37,127 bases of DNA, taken from the IMG/VR virus record IMGVR_UViG_3300041414_000028, positions 1-37,127 of that record; one strand, given 5' to 3'. This stretch comes from a virus. Shown here piece after piece: positions 24,463-31,818 of the stretch. A model generated the notes under the pieces. It had not been told where the DNA came from, made no database searches, and worked only from the letters and a program-made list of their open reading frames with translations. Made by a program: the position numbers and the translations under genes. How positions within the stretch are numbered: position 1 is the first letter of the stretch; each line of letters opens with the position of its first letter.

Positions 24463-25443
24463 TTAGAAATTTAGGATTGTTTCCATTACTAAAGAAGAAA
24501 AACTAACGCCGCTGTGGGTAATAAGATGTTCCCACGTTGTATTACTTGAAAGCGTGCCTGAAAGGTTATCCGTTTGATTAGTTGATGAGGCAGACGGGAA
24601 GGTATAATCAAGACCCGGCGAACCTCCGTTACCGCCCCATTGGTTTATGCATCGAATGCTCCCAAGACTCGTGCCTATAATGGAGGCGATTGAGGATGCT
24701 TGAAGAGGTTTGCTCCAAAGAGAAGAATCTGGCGAACCAATGAGTCCAGATTCCATGTTCCATTGAAATTGAGGATCGCCAAAAACAGGGGTCGGGTTGG
24801 TAACGGTGGTGCGCATCTTTATTTGATGAAGGAAGATGTAATTCTGTGAAAAATTGACTGTAGTATACACGCTCCCGTCAATAGAAACTTCTCTGAGTGT
24901 TGAAGCTCCTCCATCACCAATTGTTATAAAATTTGCGTTTAGAGTGGCAATAACAGTCAAAACCAACGTGGCCGATCCAGTCCCGCCCGCATTCATCGCG
25001 CTGATCGGGATGGAATAAGTAGATCCGATTGTCGCGCTGGTAATCGTGCCGCTGATGAGGCCCGTCGAAGTATTGACGCTCAAACCACTCGGAAGACTTG
25101 TTGCGTTGAATGAGGTTGGGGAATTAGTTGCCGTGATTTGGTAGGTAAAGGCAACCGAGTTACCGATGTTGGCGGTTAGCGGCGACGTGATGACCGGCGG
25201 AAAAACAGTCTGCACGCAACCTGTCGCAAGAAGGTTGACGAGATATGCTTCAGCTTGAGAGTCGGCATCGGCCTGCGAAATAATGCTCGTGAATTTTCCG
25301 AGAGGGGAAGTAAACGGCCCTCCGGTGTCCTGGGCGGGACAAGTGACGGTCATTTGGGCGCTGTAGTAGGTGATGATCTGTCCCTCGCAGGTTTCCGTTC
25401 CGAAAACAGGCAGACCGCACCCGGTCACAATGGGCGCACTCAT
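24463..25443 (-). CDS. Virion surface protein with Ig-like domain, 326 aa
   Basis: The ATG at 25441-25443 overlaps the stop of the nozzle gene (ATGA), so the shorter product is preferred. Residues 22-76 resemble the DUF5977 module (AQ then Cys, FTS-x-ISQADADSQAEA, then Cys). Residues 82-165 resemble a putative Ig (He_PIG-type) domain (PPVITSPLTANIGNSVAFTY, then LPSGLSVNTSTGLISG). The C-terminal half is a beta-rich domain that may bind a surface receptor. Ig-like modules on phages often decorate tails or bind carbohydrates; the exact part of the virion is unknown. Confidence 0.6.
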   Translation of the reverse strand: MSAPIVTGCGLPVFGTETCEGQIITYYSAQMTVTCPAQDTGGPFTSPLGKFTSIISQADADSQAEAYLVNLLATGCVQTVFPPVITSPLTANIGNSVAFTYQITATNSPTSFNATSLPSGLSVNTSTGLISGTITSATIGSTYSIPISAMNAGGTGSATLVLTVIATLNANFITIGDGGASTLREVSIDGSVYTTVNFSQNYIFLHQIKMRTTVTNPTPVFGDPQFQWNMESGLIGSPDSSLWSKPLQASSIASIIGTSLGSIRCINQWGGNGGSPGLDYTFPSASSTNQTDNLSGTLSSNTTWEHLITHSGVSFSSLVMETILNF

Positions 25444-27275
25444 GATGGTTGCCTTCCGGTTGTCTCGTCTTCCAACGTGTAGGCATGGACGCGAAAACCC
25501 TTGAGCCGAGCCTGCCCCGTCCACGCAATGCGAAAGCGATGATCATACCCGACATTGAAGGGGTAATCGACCTCGATGTTGTCCGGCTGAAAATCAGGCT
25601 CCTGCAAGCGCAGGCGCGAGCGATATTGCAGCGGCACGGTCACTGGAATTTCGCAGGTGATGGAGTTCGTCAGGGGATTAGTTGTGAAACAGAGTCCCCC
25701 GTCCGATTCCGTAAAACTCTGCCACGGCAACCAAAACGGGTATTGCTCCGGCAACCAACTGAAATTAAAATTTGTCGTTCCGCGAAGTTGGTCAATCCAC
25801 AAATCCCCTGCGATCAATTTTTTCAGTTTCGTCTTGTCTCCGAAATCGTATGAGCCGGTTTCAAAGTAGGAAGCAATGGGACAATTTCCATTATCGAATG
25901 GATTCGCTTGTCCGGTTGGATCGGTAGGTTCCAGTTCCCAAACGGTGTTTCCGCTCGCCGGATCATTGACAAAAAGGAAGCACCGCTCCACGCCGTTAAA
26001 AATGGTCCGCGTGATTTTGCTGATGTTGAGTCCGGCCCACACGCCGTCGTAGCCGGGCTTGGCCGTCGCCTGGGCGAACCCGCGCGGCATCATGTAGAGG
26101 CTCACGGCATCGTTCAACGAACTGAGCATGTCGAAATCGAGAGCGATCAAACCTTGAAAATAAATGTTATTGCCCGTTTGCTGCGGGCTGATGGTGACGA
26201 GAAACCGGTTATCGAACCAGCACGCGCTGGCAAATTGGATCAACCCATCGCTGTCAAAATTCACGATGGAATTGACCTCGCGACTTTGCGGCGTGTTGCC
26301 CCACGTGCCGAACTCCCGTCGTCCCACGACAAAACTACGGATGCCATCGCGTGACCGATACCACACGTCATCATTGACAATCGCTGTTGCCGCCTGCGTG
26401 ACCGCCCCGCCGCCCATGAGCGCCACAGTTTGAAGCGGTGGATTGGTCTGAGTGGCCCAGGACGATCTTTCCGGCGTGATGTTGAGCGTGGCGACAAAGC
26501 CGCTCTCCGTGTGAACCTGAAGCTGACCCTGGCCTAAGCTCGTGTCCGTCTCGGCGTTGAACAGGATGGCCGTGACGTTCCCCGCGGACGGCGGAACACT
26601 GAAGGAATCCTGGTAAAGAACAACCTCGCTAAACCGGATTGCGCTGTTGGCAATCGCGGCGTCGAGAATATCGCCAGCCTCCCAATTCCTGCCCCGAACA
26701 AGCCACAGCCGTCCTTGTCCGTAGGCCATGGCCGTGCCCGTCGGGACCTCATAGTATGCGTATTGGTTGGCGGCGAGGACGCCCGGCTTCGCGTTGGGGT
26801 CTTGTCCCTGCTGTGACCTGCGCAACGTATTCCCGTCAAAAACGAAAGGCGCGTCTACCCCGTTTTGAATCACCATGAAGGAATCGGCCTGACACATCCA
26901 AACGAGTGGCAACGTGCTCATGTTTGCATCCCCGGAGGGCGTTATATCGGCGACTTGAATCTCTTGATCGGAAACCGTCAAACTATAGATATGACCGCTA
27001 ATGGATACTAAGCCTATAGGGAATCCATCGTCAGGAATGTACCAATCGCCCCCCTGAAATCGTCCTGACTTGTAGGCAACCTGCGTAGGATTGTCTACAA
27101 AAACCATAGGGTATTCATTCCAAGGAGGACGGTTTTTTATGTAACCACCTCTTCCAGTGACGTTCATCCCGAAAAAGTATTTGTTTCTAGGGATCAGCGT
27201 CGTGGCAGAGCCGGCGTCCATACCGCCCTCAAGACTAGTGAAACCGTCAAAAATTCTCGTCTGGTCGTAGGCCAT
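25440..27275 (-). CDS. Tail nozzle protein, gp12-like (tail tubular B), 611 aa
   Basis: The ATG at 27273-27275 overlaps the previous stop (TGATG); a GTG directly upstream is less likely. The long beta-rich protein starts with FDGFTSLEGGMDAG, close to the openings of podovirus nozzle proteins. Repeated beta-propeller-like strands run through the middle (QADSFMVIQNGVDAPFVFDG, and AYGQGRLWLVRGR). Later segments include VNDDVWYRSRDGIRSF and the C-terminal YRSRLRLQEPDFQPD. Nozzle proteins cap the short tail. It precedes the Ig-like gene. Confidence 0.7.
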   Translation of the reverse strand: MAYDQTRIFDGFTSLEGGMDAGSATTLIPRNKYFFGMNVTGRGGYIKNRPPWNEYPMVFVDNPTQVAYKSGRFQGGDWYIPDDGFPIGLVSISGHIYSLTVSDQEIQVADITPSGDANMSTLPLVWMCQADSFMVIQNGVDAPFVFDGNTLRRSQQGQDPNAKPGVLAANQYAYYEVPTGTAMAYGQGRLWLVRGRNWEAGDILDAAIANSAIRFSEVVLYQDSFSVPPSAGNVTAILFNAETDTSLGQGQLQVHTESGFVATLNITPERSSWATQTNPPLQTVALMGGGAVTQAATAIVNDDVWYRSRDGIRSFVVGRREFGTWGNTPQSREVNSIVNFDSDGLIQFASACWFDNRFLVTISPQQTGNNIYFQGLIALDFDMLSSLNDAVSLYMMPRGFAQATAKPGYDGVWAGLNISKITRTIFNGVERCFLFVNDPASGNTVWELEPTDPTGQANPFDNGNCPIASYFETGSYDFGDKTKLKKLIAGDLWIDQLRGTTNFNFSWLPEQYPFWLPWQSFTESDGGLCFTTNPLTNSITCEIPVTVPLQYRSRLRLQEPDFQPDNIEVDYPFNVGYDHRFRIAWTGQARLKGFRVHAYTLEDETTGRQPS

Positions 27276-28378
27276 CACGCACTCCCGATGATGAACCAGA
27301 CTTTAGACATTGCATTGTAGTAAAGGTGTCTGTAACCATAAGCCGTGCTTATCACAGATGTTGAAGCGCCCTGAATCGTGTCTCCGGCCCCGGCGTAAAC
27401 CGTGATGTTATTCGTGTTGGCCGCACCCGACTCGTCCTTTATTATCACTTCCCGGCCATCCGCTGGCGCGGCGATGAGGGTTTCGGAAGCTGCCACCGCA
27501 ACGTTCACGCCGACAATGGAATCCGAAACGAGCATCAAATCCGGCGAAGCAGAGGCCACGCGATGGACATAGGAAAGCGGCGTCGTTGGCGTCGTCCACG
27601 CTATCCCATCTGTTGCGGCAGAATTTGCCTGTAAAACTTGTCCATTCGTTCCCACTGCAAGCCGAACGTTGGACGTTCCCTGACTCGTGATGAGATCGCC
27701 CTTGGTCGTGATCGGGGAAAGGGCGTTGAAACCAGCGGAAGCGGTCACGGCGCCGGTGCCTCCCAAGGTAGTAGGCTGCACAACCGCGGGTAAATCTGCC
27801 GCAACAATCGCGCGAAATGTCGGGGCGCCGGCGGTACCAGAAGGACTTGCGAGGAATTTGTTTGCGGTTGTCGTCGGATCGGTTGTAACGGCCAACGTCC
27901 CGGTTGTGGTGACCGGACCGCCGGTGACAACAAAACCAGTAGGCATAGAGAGGTTAACGCTGGTGACGCTGCCGCCTGACACGCCCGCAGCTCCGGCCAC
28001 GCCAGCGGCAACAATGCTCTCGCCCGCAGCGATGACCGTCAAAGCCGGAGCATTTCCAGCGTAACCAAGATTGGTAAGTTGAACGTCCTGAGAGTCCTGA
28101 ATAAATGCAACTTGATAGTAGCCTGATGAGGCAATGAAAACAATCTGACCGACCGCCATCCAAGCGGTTGATCCGACAGCAACGGTCACATTCGCGGAAG
28201 CTGCCGGAACCACAAAAGATAAAGTGGTTTCCGTGAACGCATTAGACCCGTTCGTTCCGTTCGTTCCGGGCGTTCCGGTATCGCCTTTCGGGCCAGGTAT
28301 ATTGCCGGGTTCGCAGGGGATTTCTCCACGTGGCGCACAGCACTTTGGATCGTCGTAGTTCTCAGGCAACAGAGGCAT
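27275..28378 (-). CDS. Collagen-like tail fibre protein, 367 aa
   Basis: Near the N-terminus six Gly-X-Y triplets (residues 29-46, GPKGDTGTPGTNGTNGSN) predict a short collagen-like triple helix that trimerises the fibre. Fibre-type beta strands follow, with strings such as GTAGAPTFRAIVAADLPA and GTNGQVLQANSAATDGIAW that recur in many phage fibres. The C-terminal domain (about 270-367) ends AYGYRHLYYNAMSKVWFIIG. Two adjacent cysteines and another at residues 13-22 lie before the collagen segment. It starts one base after the 92-residue gene. Confidence 0.7.
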   Translation of the reverse strand: MPLLPENYDDPKCCAPRGEIPCEPGNIPGPKGDTGTPGTNGTNGSNAFTETTLSFVVPAASANVTVAVGSTAWMAVGQIVFIASSGYYQVAFIQDSQDVQLTNLGYAGNAPALTVIAAGESIVAAGVAGAAGVSGGSVTSVNLSMPTGFVVTGGPVTTTGTLAVTTDPTTTANKFLASPSGTAGAPTFRAIVAADLPAVVQPTTLGGTGAVTASAGFNALSPITTKGDLITSQGTSNVRLAVGTNGQVLQANSAATDGIAWTTPTTPLSYVHRVASASPDLMLVSDSIVGVNVAVAASETLIAAPADGREVIIKDESGAANTNNITVYAGAGDTIQGASTSVISTAYGYRHLYYNAMSKVWFIIGSA

Positions 28379-28379
28379 A

Positions 28380-28658
28380 TCAACTGCCTCCTTGGGAACT
28401 CCCGCCCATTAAAGCCGCCTGCATTCCTCCGGGACTCATGAGACCAGCAGGACCAGGTTCCATTGCATCGTCATTAGCTGCATTGTTTGCGGCGTCCGAG
28501 TCATCATCTCCGTTAAGACCTTCCCCGTCAATCTCTTCAAGAGTAACTTTCCCACTCGCTTCGATCTTAAGCGTAGCCATCGTCTGAAACGTATCTCCAA
28601 CCTGTTTCCCGTCAGGGATTTGAACGCCAAGCGGTAGATGAAATGTGATGGCCTTCAA
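28380..28658 (-). CDS. Capsid-adjacent small acidic protein, 92 aa
   Basis: The N-terminal half is beta-like (MKAITFHLPLGVQIPDGKQV), and the rest is acidic (GDDDSDAANNAANDDA) then Gly/Met/Ser-rich. A Shine-Dalgarno-like AAAGGAT lies about six bases before the ATG. It directly follows the capsid gene and its hairpin. It might be a head-completion or decoration protein, but no family is recognised. Confidence 0.6.
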   Translation of the reverse strand: MKAITFHLPLGVQIPDGKQVGDTFQTMATLKIEASGKVTLEEIDGEGLNGDDDSDAANNAANDDAMEPGPAGLMSPGGMQAALMGGSSQGGS

Positions 28659-28672
28659 TCTCTATCCTTTCA

Positions 28673-28704
28673 CCCTCACCTGAATTTTATCGTTCAGGCG
28701 AGGG
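28673..28704 (-). terminator. 12-bp hairpin after the capsid gene
   Basis: On the minus strand CCCTCGCCTGAA pairs with TTCAGGTGAGGG (one G-U pair) around an eight-base loop. It lies 21 bases after the capsid stop codon. No run of Us follows, so it is either a partial terminator reducing downstream expression, an RNase processing site or an mRNA stabiliser. On the plus strand the same arms have an A-C mismatch, which favours a minus-strand RNA. Confidence 0.5.
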
Positions 28705-28725
28705 ATTTTACAGGTCTAACCGGAA

Positions 28726-30081
28726 TTAGTAGCTCGTCACGATGCCCGAACAATCCGTGTTGGTGCCCGCGTAGCAACTCAAGTGAATGATTGCCGCGCC
28801 GAACCGTTGCTGTGCCGCGAAGCTCGCACACTTGATGGCGCTATAGAAGTAGCCTTGATCGCCCAAAGGCAATTCAGGCAACACCTTGAACACCAACTCG
28901 CCCAAGTAGCCGTAGGGCTTGAACTCGACGTTACCGCCGGGAGCCGCCGCGATCTTAGGATAGGCAACATTAAACACCTCGTCCGTATAGATGAACGTCA
29001 CCCGGTAAGGGGCGCGGTCATAAGCCGGGTTCGTGATGTCTTCCGTGCCGCTACCCGAATCTGCCGGAACGCTGATCGTCGCGGGAACGGGATCGTAGTT
29101 CTCGTCCAAGGCCAGCGCAAACGGATCAACCTGATAGGCCGCATTGCGGAAGCACTGCATGGAACCGAGACCCTGCAAGAGCGCGAACCTTTCCACGTCC
29201 CCCGCACCCATATCCTTGTATTCAAAGGACGTGACGTTGGAAACATCGCGCAACATGTTGTCCGCATCCTGCATCCCGGTGACTACCTCGTACTGATGCG
29301 CCCCGTTGATAACTTTTACCCCTGGAACGCCGTTGGTTTGCAGCCATCGTGCGATGTTGGAGATCAGGCTCTGATCGAGTCTGCCAGTCGGTTTGATCGT
29401 CGGATCGAGGCCGATGTACAGGGCGTAAACGCCTGTATTCTGATTGCCGTTCTCATCGCAGAGATTGGCAATCTGAGTCGGGTCGCCCACTGTATTCCTG
29501 ACAACCTTGTTGAACTGGTCCGGGCCGTTCGTGACGTAGATCTTGGTCTTGCACAGCCGGAAATACTCGTTTCGCTGGAACATGGCCTTCGACTGGTCGA
29601 TCTGTTCGCCGTACCCAGCAAACTCCATCTCCAAATCCCCCATGGGATCAAGGTCGTTCGTCATGTCCGAGGCGCAGAGAAGACGTCCCTGCCATCCCCA
29701 CTGAAACCGGGTAAGCCCGCGTGTCAGGTAGCCGCGCTTGAGCAGATTGACCGGCGGGCAACAACCTGCCTGCGGCGCCGTGCCGATGGGCAAGCCGGCC
29801 GCAATGTTGTCCGCAGCATCACCTGTCCCGTTTGAACGATTCCACACCGCAGCATTGAACACCTCGCCACCGCGTTGACGCGCTTGCACCCGGCGCAACG
29901 GACTATCGCCCATGTGTTCAGGATATTCGGTCTGCTTGATTCGCAAGCTCCACCAACTCTTGGGGAAGTTGTCGAACCGCAACATTTCCTTCGTGAAAGT
30001 CCCCGGCGGTTGATGCGCCAAGAGATCGATGATGCTTTGACCATCGCACTGCCCCCCTGCTTCTGGAAAACTAGCTGCCAT
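28726..30081 (-). CDS. Major capsid protein
   Basis: The ATG at 30079-30081 (MAASFPEAGGQCDGQSII) has a Shine-Dalgarno GGAG eight to ten bases upstream and is preferred to an upstream TTG. The 451-residue product has the length and aromatic-rich look of HK97-fold capsid proteins of tailed phages. It has a helical N-terminus, a segment KMLDK-free but rich in loop residues such as NIARWLQTNGVPGVKVINGA, and the C-terminal AAAPGGNVEFKPYGYLGELVFKV. The gene lies alone behind a long structured leader with its own probable promoter, as expected for the most highly made virion protein. Identification rests on size, context and pattern. Confidence 0.65.
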   Translation of the reverse strand: MAASFPEAGGQCDGQSIIDLLAHQPPGTFTKEMLRFDNFPKSWWSLRIKQTEYPEHMGDSPLRRVQARQRGGEVFNAAVWNRSNGTGDAADNIAAGLPIGTAPQAGCCPPVNLLKRGYLTRGLTRFQWGWQGRLLCASDMTNDLDPMGDLEMEFAGYGEQIDQSKAMFQRNEYFRLCKTKIYVTNGPDQFNKVVRNTVGDPTQIANLCDENGNQNTGVYALYIGLDPTIKPTGRLDQSLISNIARWLQTNGVPGVKVINGAHQYEVVTGMQDADNMLRDVSNVTSFEYKDMGAGDVERFALLQGLGSMQCFRNAAYQVDPFALALDENYDPVPATISVPADSGSGTEDITNPAYDRAPYRVTFIYTDEVFNVAYPKIAAAPGGNVEFKPYGYLGELVFKVLPELPLGDQGYFYSAIKCASFAAQQRFGAAIIHLSCYAGTNTDCSGIVTSY

Positions 30082-30102
30082 AAAATTATCTCCGATAAAC
30101 AA

Positions 30103-30236
30103 AGTTGACCGGGCGTTTATTCCACATGGAACATTTCCATGAGATACCCAGTTTAATTTGCCTTCGGCGAGGGGCTTTTACGGCCTATAGCTCAGAAAGG
30201 AAACGTCCTCTGGCGGGACTGAGCTATGCGCGGAAT
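30103..30236 (-). promoter_or_regulatory. Structured leader before the capsid gene
   Basis: The gap upstream of the capsid gene contains two strong inverted repeats. ATAGCTCAG (30187-30195) pairs with CTGAGCTAT (30219-30227), with a smaller hairpin AGGA-AACG-TCCT inside (30198-30209). CATGGAA-CAT-TTCCATG (30125-30141) is a compact seven-base-pair hairpin nearer the start codon. These could stabilise the mRNA or regulate its translation. No known riboswitch was recognised. Confidence 0.4.
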
Positions 30237-30238
30237 CT

Positions 30239-30262
30239 CTACCAAGTCGGTAGAGTTGTCAA
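30239..30262 (-). promoter_or_regulatory. Copy B of the shared element: putative capsid-operon promoter/operator
   Basis: On the minus strand a consensus -35 TTGACA (30257-30262) is followed directly by the perfect dyad CTCTACC-GACTT-GGTAGAG (30237-30255). The 24 bases match the element at 10679-10702 in 21 positions. The expected -10 region (GAGATT) is poor, so an activator or phage factor may be needed. The element begins 11 bases after the stop of the 70-residue gene and about 160 bases before the capsid start. Confidence 0.5.
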
Positions 30263-30273
30263 GAAATTATTTT

Positions 30274-30486
30274 TCAAGGCTCTTTCGAAAAGCCGTTTTC
30301 GTCCAAGTTTTTGATAAACTCACGACTGATCCAGATGCCCTGATTAGAGAGTGGAAATCTCCACTGAACCGTGCCGCCGCGATTTAGCAGGCCGTGGATC
30401 CTTGCCTTCGGACTCATCCAAACATCAGGGCCGAAGGCACCGCGCCAGCGTACTCCGAGAAATTTTTTTCGGGGTGGTAGTTTCAT
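30274..30486 (-). CDS. Hypothetical protein, 70 aa
   Basis: A basic 70-residue protein (MKLPPRKKFLGVRWRGAFGP) with several Trp residues (GTVQWRFPLSNQGIWISREF). Its start overlaps the stop of the 79-residue gene (ATGA). It is the last gene before the capsid promoter region. No motif recognised; perhaps a small nucleic-acid- or head-associated protein. Confidence 0.6.
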   Translation of the reverse strand: MKLPPRKKFLGVRWRGAFGPDVWMSPKARIHGLLNRGGTVQWRFPLSNQGIWISREFIKNLDENGFSKEP

Positions 30487-30722
30487 TCATCAGCCTCTCG
30501 AACCGGAAGTAGCATCATCTTGTATATCTCCATCAAACCAATCGCCGTCGAACACCCCCCCTCGAAGGCTCCCACGAAAAACGTGGACTGCCTTCTATCC
30601 TCGTCGTCACAGTCACTTTCCACTAGAAAAACGAAGCTGTCGAAATGCTCCGTTATAAGTTCGATGGCCTTTGCCCGGGCCGTCTTCTGCGCTTCTGACA
30701 TCGCATCGGAAGCAGATTTCAA
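30483..30722 (-). CDS. Hypothetical protein, 79 aa
   Basis: The first 25 residues form a charged helix (MSEAQKTARAKAIELITEHF). The centre reads SFVFLVESDCDDEDRRQSTF followed by a Gly/Cys-containing hydrophobic segment (FEGGCSTAIGLMEIYKMMLL) that might touch a membrane or pack as a helix. Overlaps of four bases with both neighbours indicate coupling. No family recognised. Confidence 0.6.
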   Translation of the reverse strand: MKSASDAMSEAQKTARAKAIELITEHFDSFVFLVESDCDDEDRRQSTFFVGAFEGGCSTAIGLMEIYKMMLLPVREADE

Positions 30723-30955
30723 ACAACCTCCTTCGTCTCAAACTTCCCCTTCACCTTTTCATGATGGTAGCCCCCGATAGAACGTGCCGCCATTAAGCCA
30801 GTATGCACCTCAGCAGGAACGTTCGCATACTCAAACGTCTTCCCATGCCTCATTTTCACCTGAAGCGTTCTGGACACATCATTGTATGCGACAGATTCGA
30901 TGTTGGAGGAACTGACCGAAACGTGCTGAGGATTCCACGTGCGAGGCTCGTTCAT
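30719..30955 (-). CDS. KTSC-domain protein, 78 aa
   Basis: Residues about 13-70 fit the KTSC domain pattern: VSSSNIESVAYNDVSRTLQV, then RHGKTFEYANVPAEVHTGL, then AARSIGGYHHEKVKGKF. KTSC is a small beta-rich domain found at the end of some lysyl-tRNA synthetases and as a free protein in phages and bacteria; its biochemical role is unsettled. The ATG is preceded by a 274-base gap with a probable promoter, and the stop overlaps the next start. Confidence 0.8.
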   Translation of the reverse strand: MNEPRTWNPQHVSVSSSNIESVAYNDVSRTLQVKMRHGKTFEYANVPAEVHTGLMAARSIGGYHHEKVKGKFETKEVV

Positions 30956-31022
30956 GAGATAAGGTTATCAGACGATGAATTTTTTAGCAACCATGCATAT
31001 AGAAAACCGACCGCCTCTGTTC

Positions 31023-31057
31023 GGGCATGCCGGGTAGCCGCCCCACCACCGGTGCCC
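31023..31057 (-). other. G+C-rich stem-loop in the leader of the KTSC operon
   Basis: On the minus strand GGGCA-CCGG near 31057 can pair with CCGG-(CA)-TGCCC near 31023, with a two-base bulge and an inner GGT/ACC helix. No U-run follows directly. The stretch stands out in an A+T-rich gap (30956-31229). It may be an attenuator or structured leader; no known RNA class recognised. Confidence 0.35.
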
Positions 31058-31131
31058 AGGTAAAGAATTACTTTGTTTTTCTTTGATCGTAAGTCGTTGA
31101 TAGAAGACAATGATTTCGCACAATATTGGAT

Positions 31132-31160
31132 ATATAAAACACGACATTGTTTATAATCAA
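31132..31160 (-). promoter_or_regulatory. Candidate sigma-70 promoter for the KTSC operon
   Basis: On the minus strand TTGATT (31155-31160) is followed after 17 bases by TTATAT (31132-31137), or after 16 bases by TTTATA. It lies in the A+T-rich part of the gap between the small terminase and the KTSC gene, about 175 bases before the start codon. Confidence 0.4.
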
Positions 31161-31229
31161 AGACTTATAAAAAATAGTCGAGGTTATATGAAGTTGTATT
31201 ACGGCTTGACACCGAAAAGCAAGTTGATA

Positions 31230-31760
31230 TTATTCCCGACCAGCGGGAGGGAGCGGTGTACTTGGCTCGCAGACGACTTCACTCTCAGACTCAATATCTT
31301 TCGTTCCATTCTTCCGCGCCAGCTTCATGCCACCAAGGTTGAAATTGAACGTGTTTTTTGAGCCTTTCACCTCCGAAGATTCACTCATGCCTAAGTTGCG
31401 CCGCTGCGCAGTGTCGAGAGCGACAACTGCGTCAACGTACTCCCTGGCGGTCTTGGGCTTTGGGGCTTGAAATGAGGCCAAACGGTCGAGATTCTCTTCG
31501 TAGAGTTTGCCGACTTTGGTTTGATGAGAGAGAACAACGTCGCTAAGTACCATATTATGAGCATCTTCCAGCATAGTAATATGCAGGTTCTGCTTTTCTT
31601 TTTTTTCGCGAGCCCACCCTTGGCGCGTTGCCCATTGCAGTACCTTCCAGTGCGGGATGCCAAGTTTGATAGAGACGACCTTTGGTTCGACGCCAAGCAT
31701 ATACAGGACGCGCGCCTCTTCTTTTTTTGCCTTAGCATCTGGCGTCATCGAGGTTGGCAT
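31230..31760 (-). CDS. Probable terminase small subunit
   Basis: The ATG at 31758-31760 is preferred over an in-frame TTG at 31796, which falls on the -35 box. The 176-residue product has a helix-turn-helix at about 16-50 (ARVLYMLGVEPKVVSIKLGI, then WKVLQWATRQGW), the layout of small terminases that bind the packaging site. Charged helices follow (LHITMLEDAHNMVL, QTKVGKLYEENLDRL) for oligomerisation, and a flexible tail. A general HTH regulator is possible, but the Trp-containing recognition helix followed by W(A)REKKEK is common in small terminases. The large subunit lies 16 kb away. Confidence 0.65.
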   Translation of the reverse strand: MPTSMTPDAKAKKEEARVLYMLGVEPKVVSIKLGIPHWKVLQWATRQGWAREKKEKQNLHITMLEDAHNMVLSDVVLSHQTKVGKLYEENLDRLASFQAPKPKTAREYVDAVVALDTAQRRNLGMSESSEVKGSKNTFNFNLGGMKLARKNGTKDIESESEVVCEPSTPLPPAGRE

Positions 31761-31767
31761 AAAGGCA

Positions 31768-31796
31768 ATTATAACGCGTTCGAGAAAAGAAATCAA
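31768..31796 (-). promoter_or_regulatory. Strong sigma-70-like promoter of the small terminase gene
   Basis: On the minus strand TTGATT (31791-31796), a 17-base spacer and a perfect TATAAT (31768-31773). Only seven bases (TGCCTTT) separate the -10 box from the ATG at 31760, so transcription would start at or next to the start codon and give a leaderless mRNA. Confidence 0.65.
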
Positions 31797-31818
31797 CGCT
31801 GGTGATCAGAATTTGTGG

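Noticed and set aside
28783-29835. 350-residue plus-strand frame across the capsid gene
   Set aside because: It is antisense to the major capsid protein, which has a good start signal and fits the operon.
30180-30195. CTATAGG resembling a T7-type RNA polymerase promoter on the minus strand
   Set aside because: Only the short core matches, no second good copy was found, and no phage RNA polymerase gene is in the window.
30182-30230. tRNA-like GGCCTATAGCTCAG start
   Set aside because: No matching acceptor stem, anticodon arm or TTCGA loop follows; the sequence is better explained as a nine-base-pair inverted repeat.
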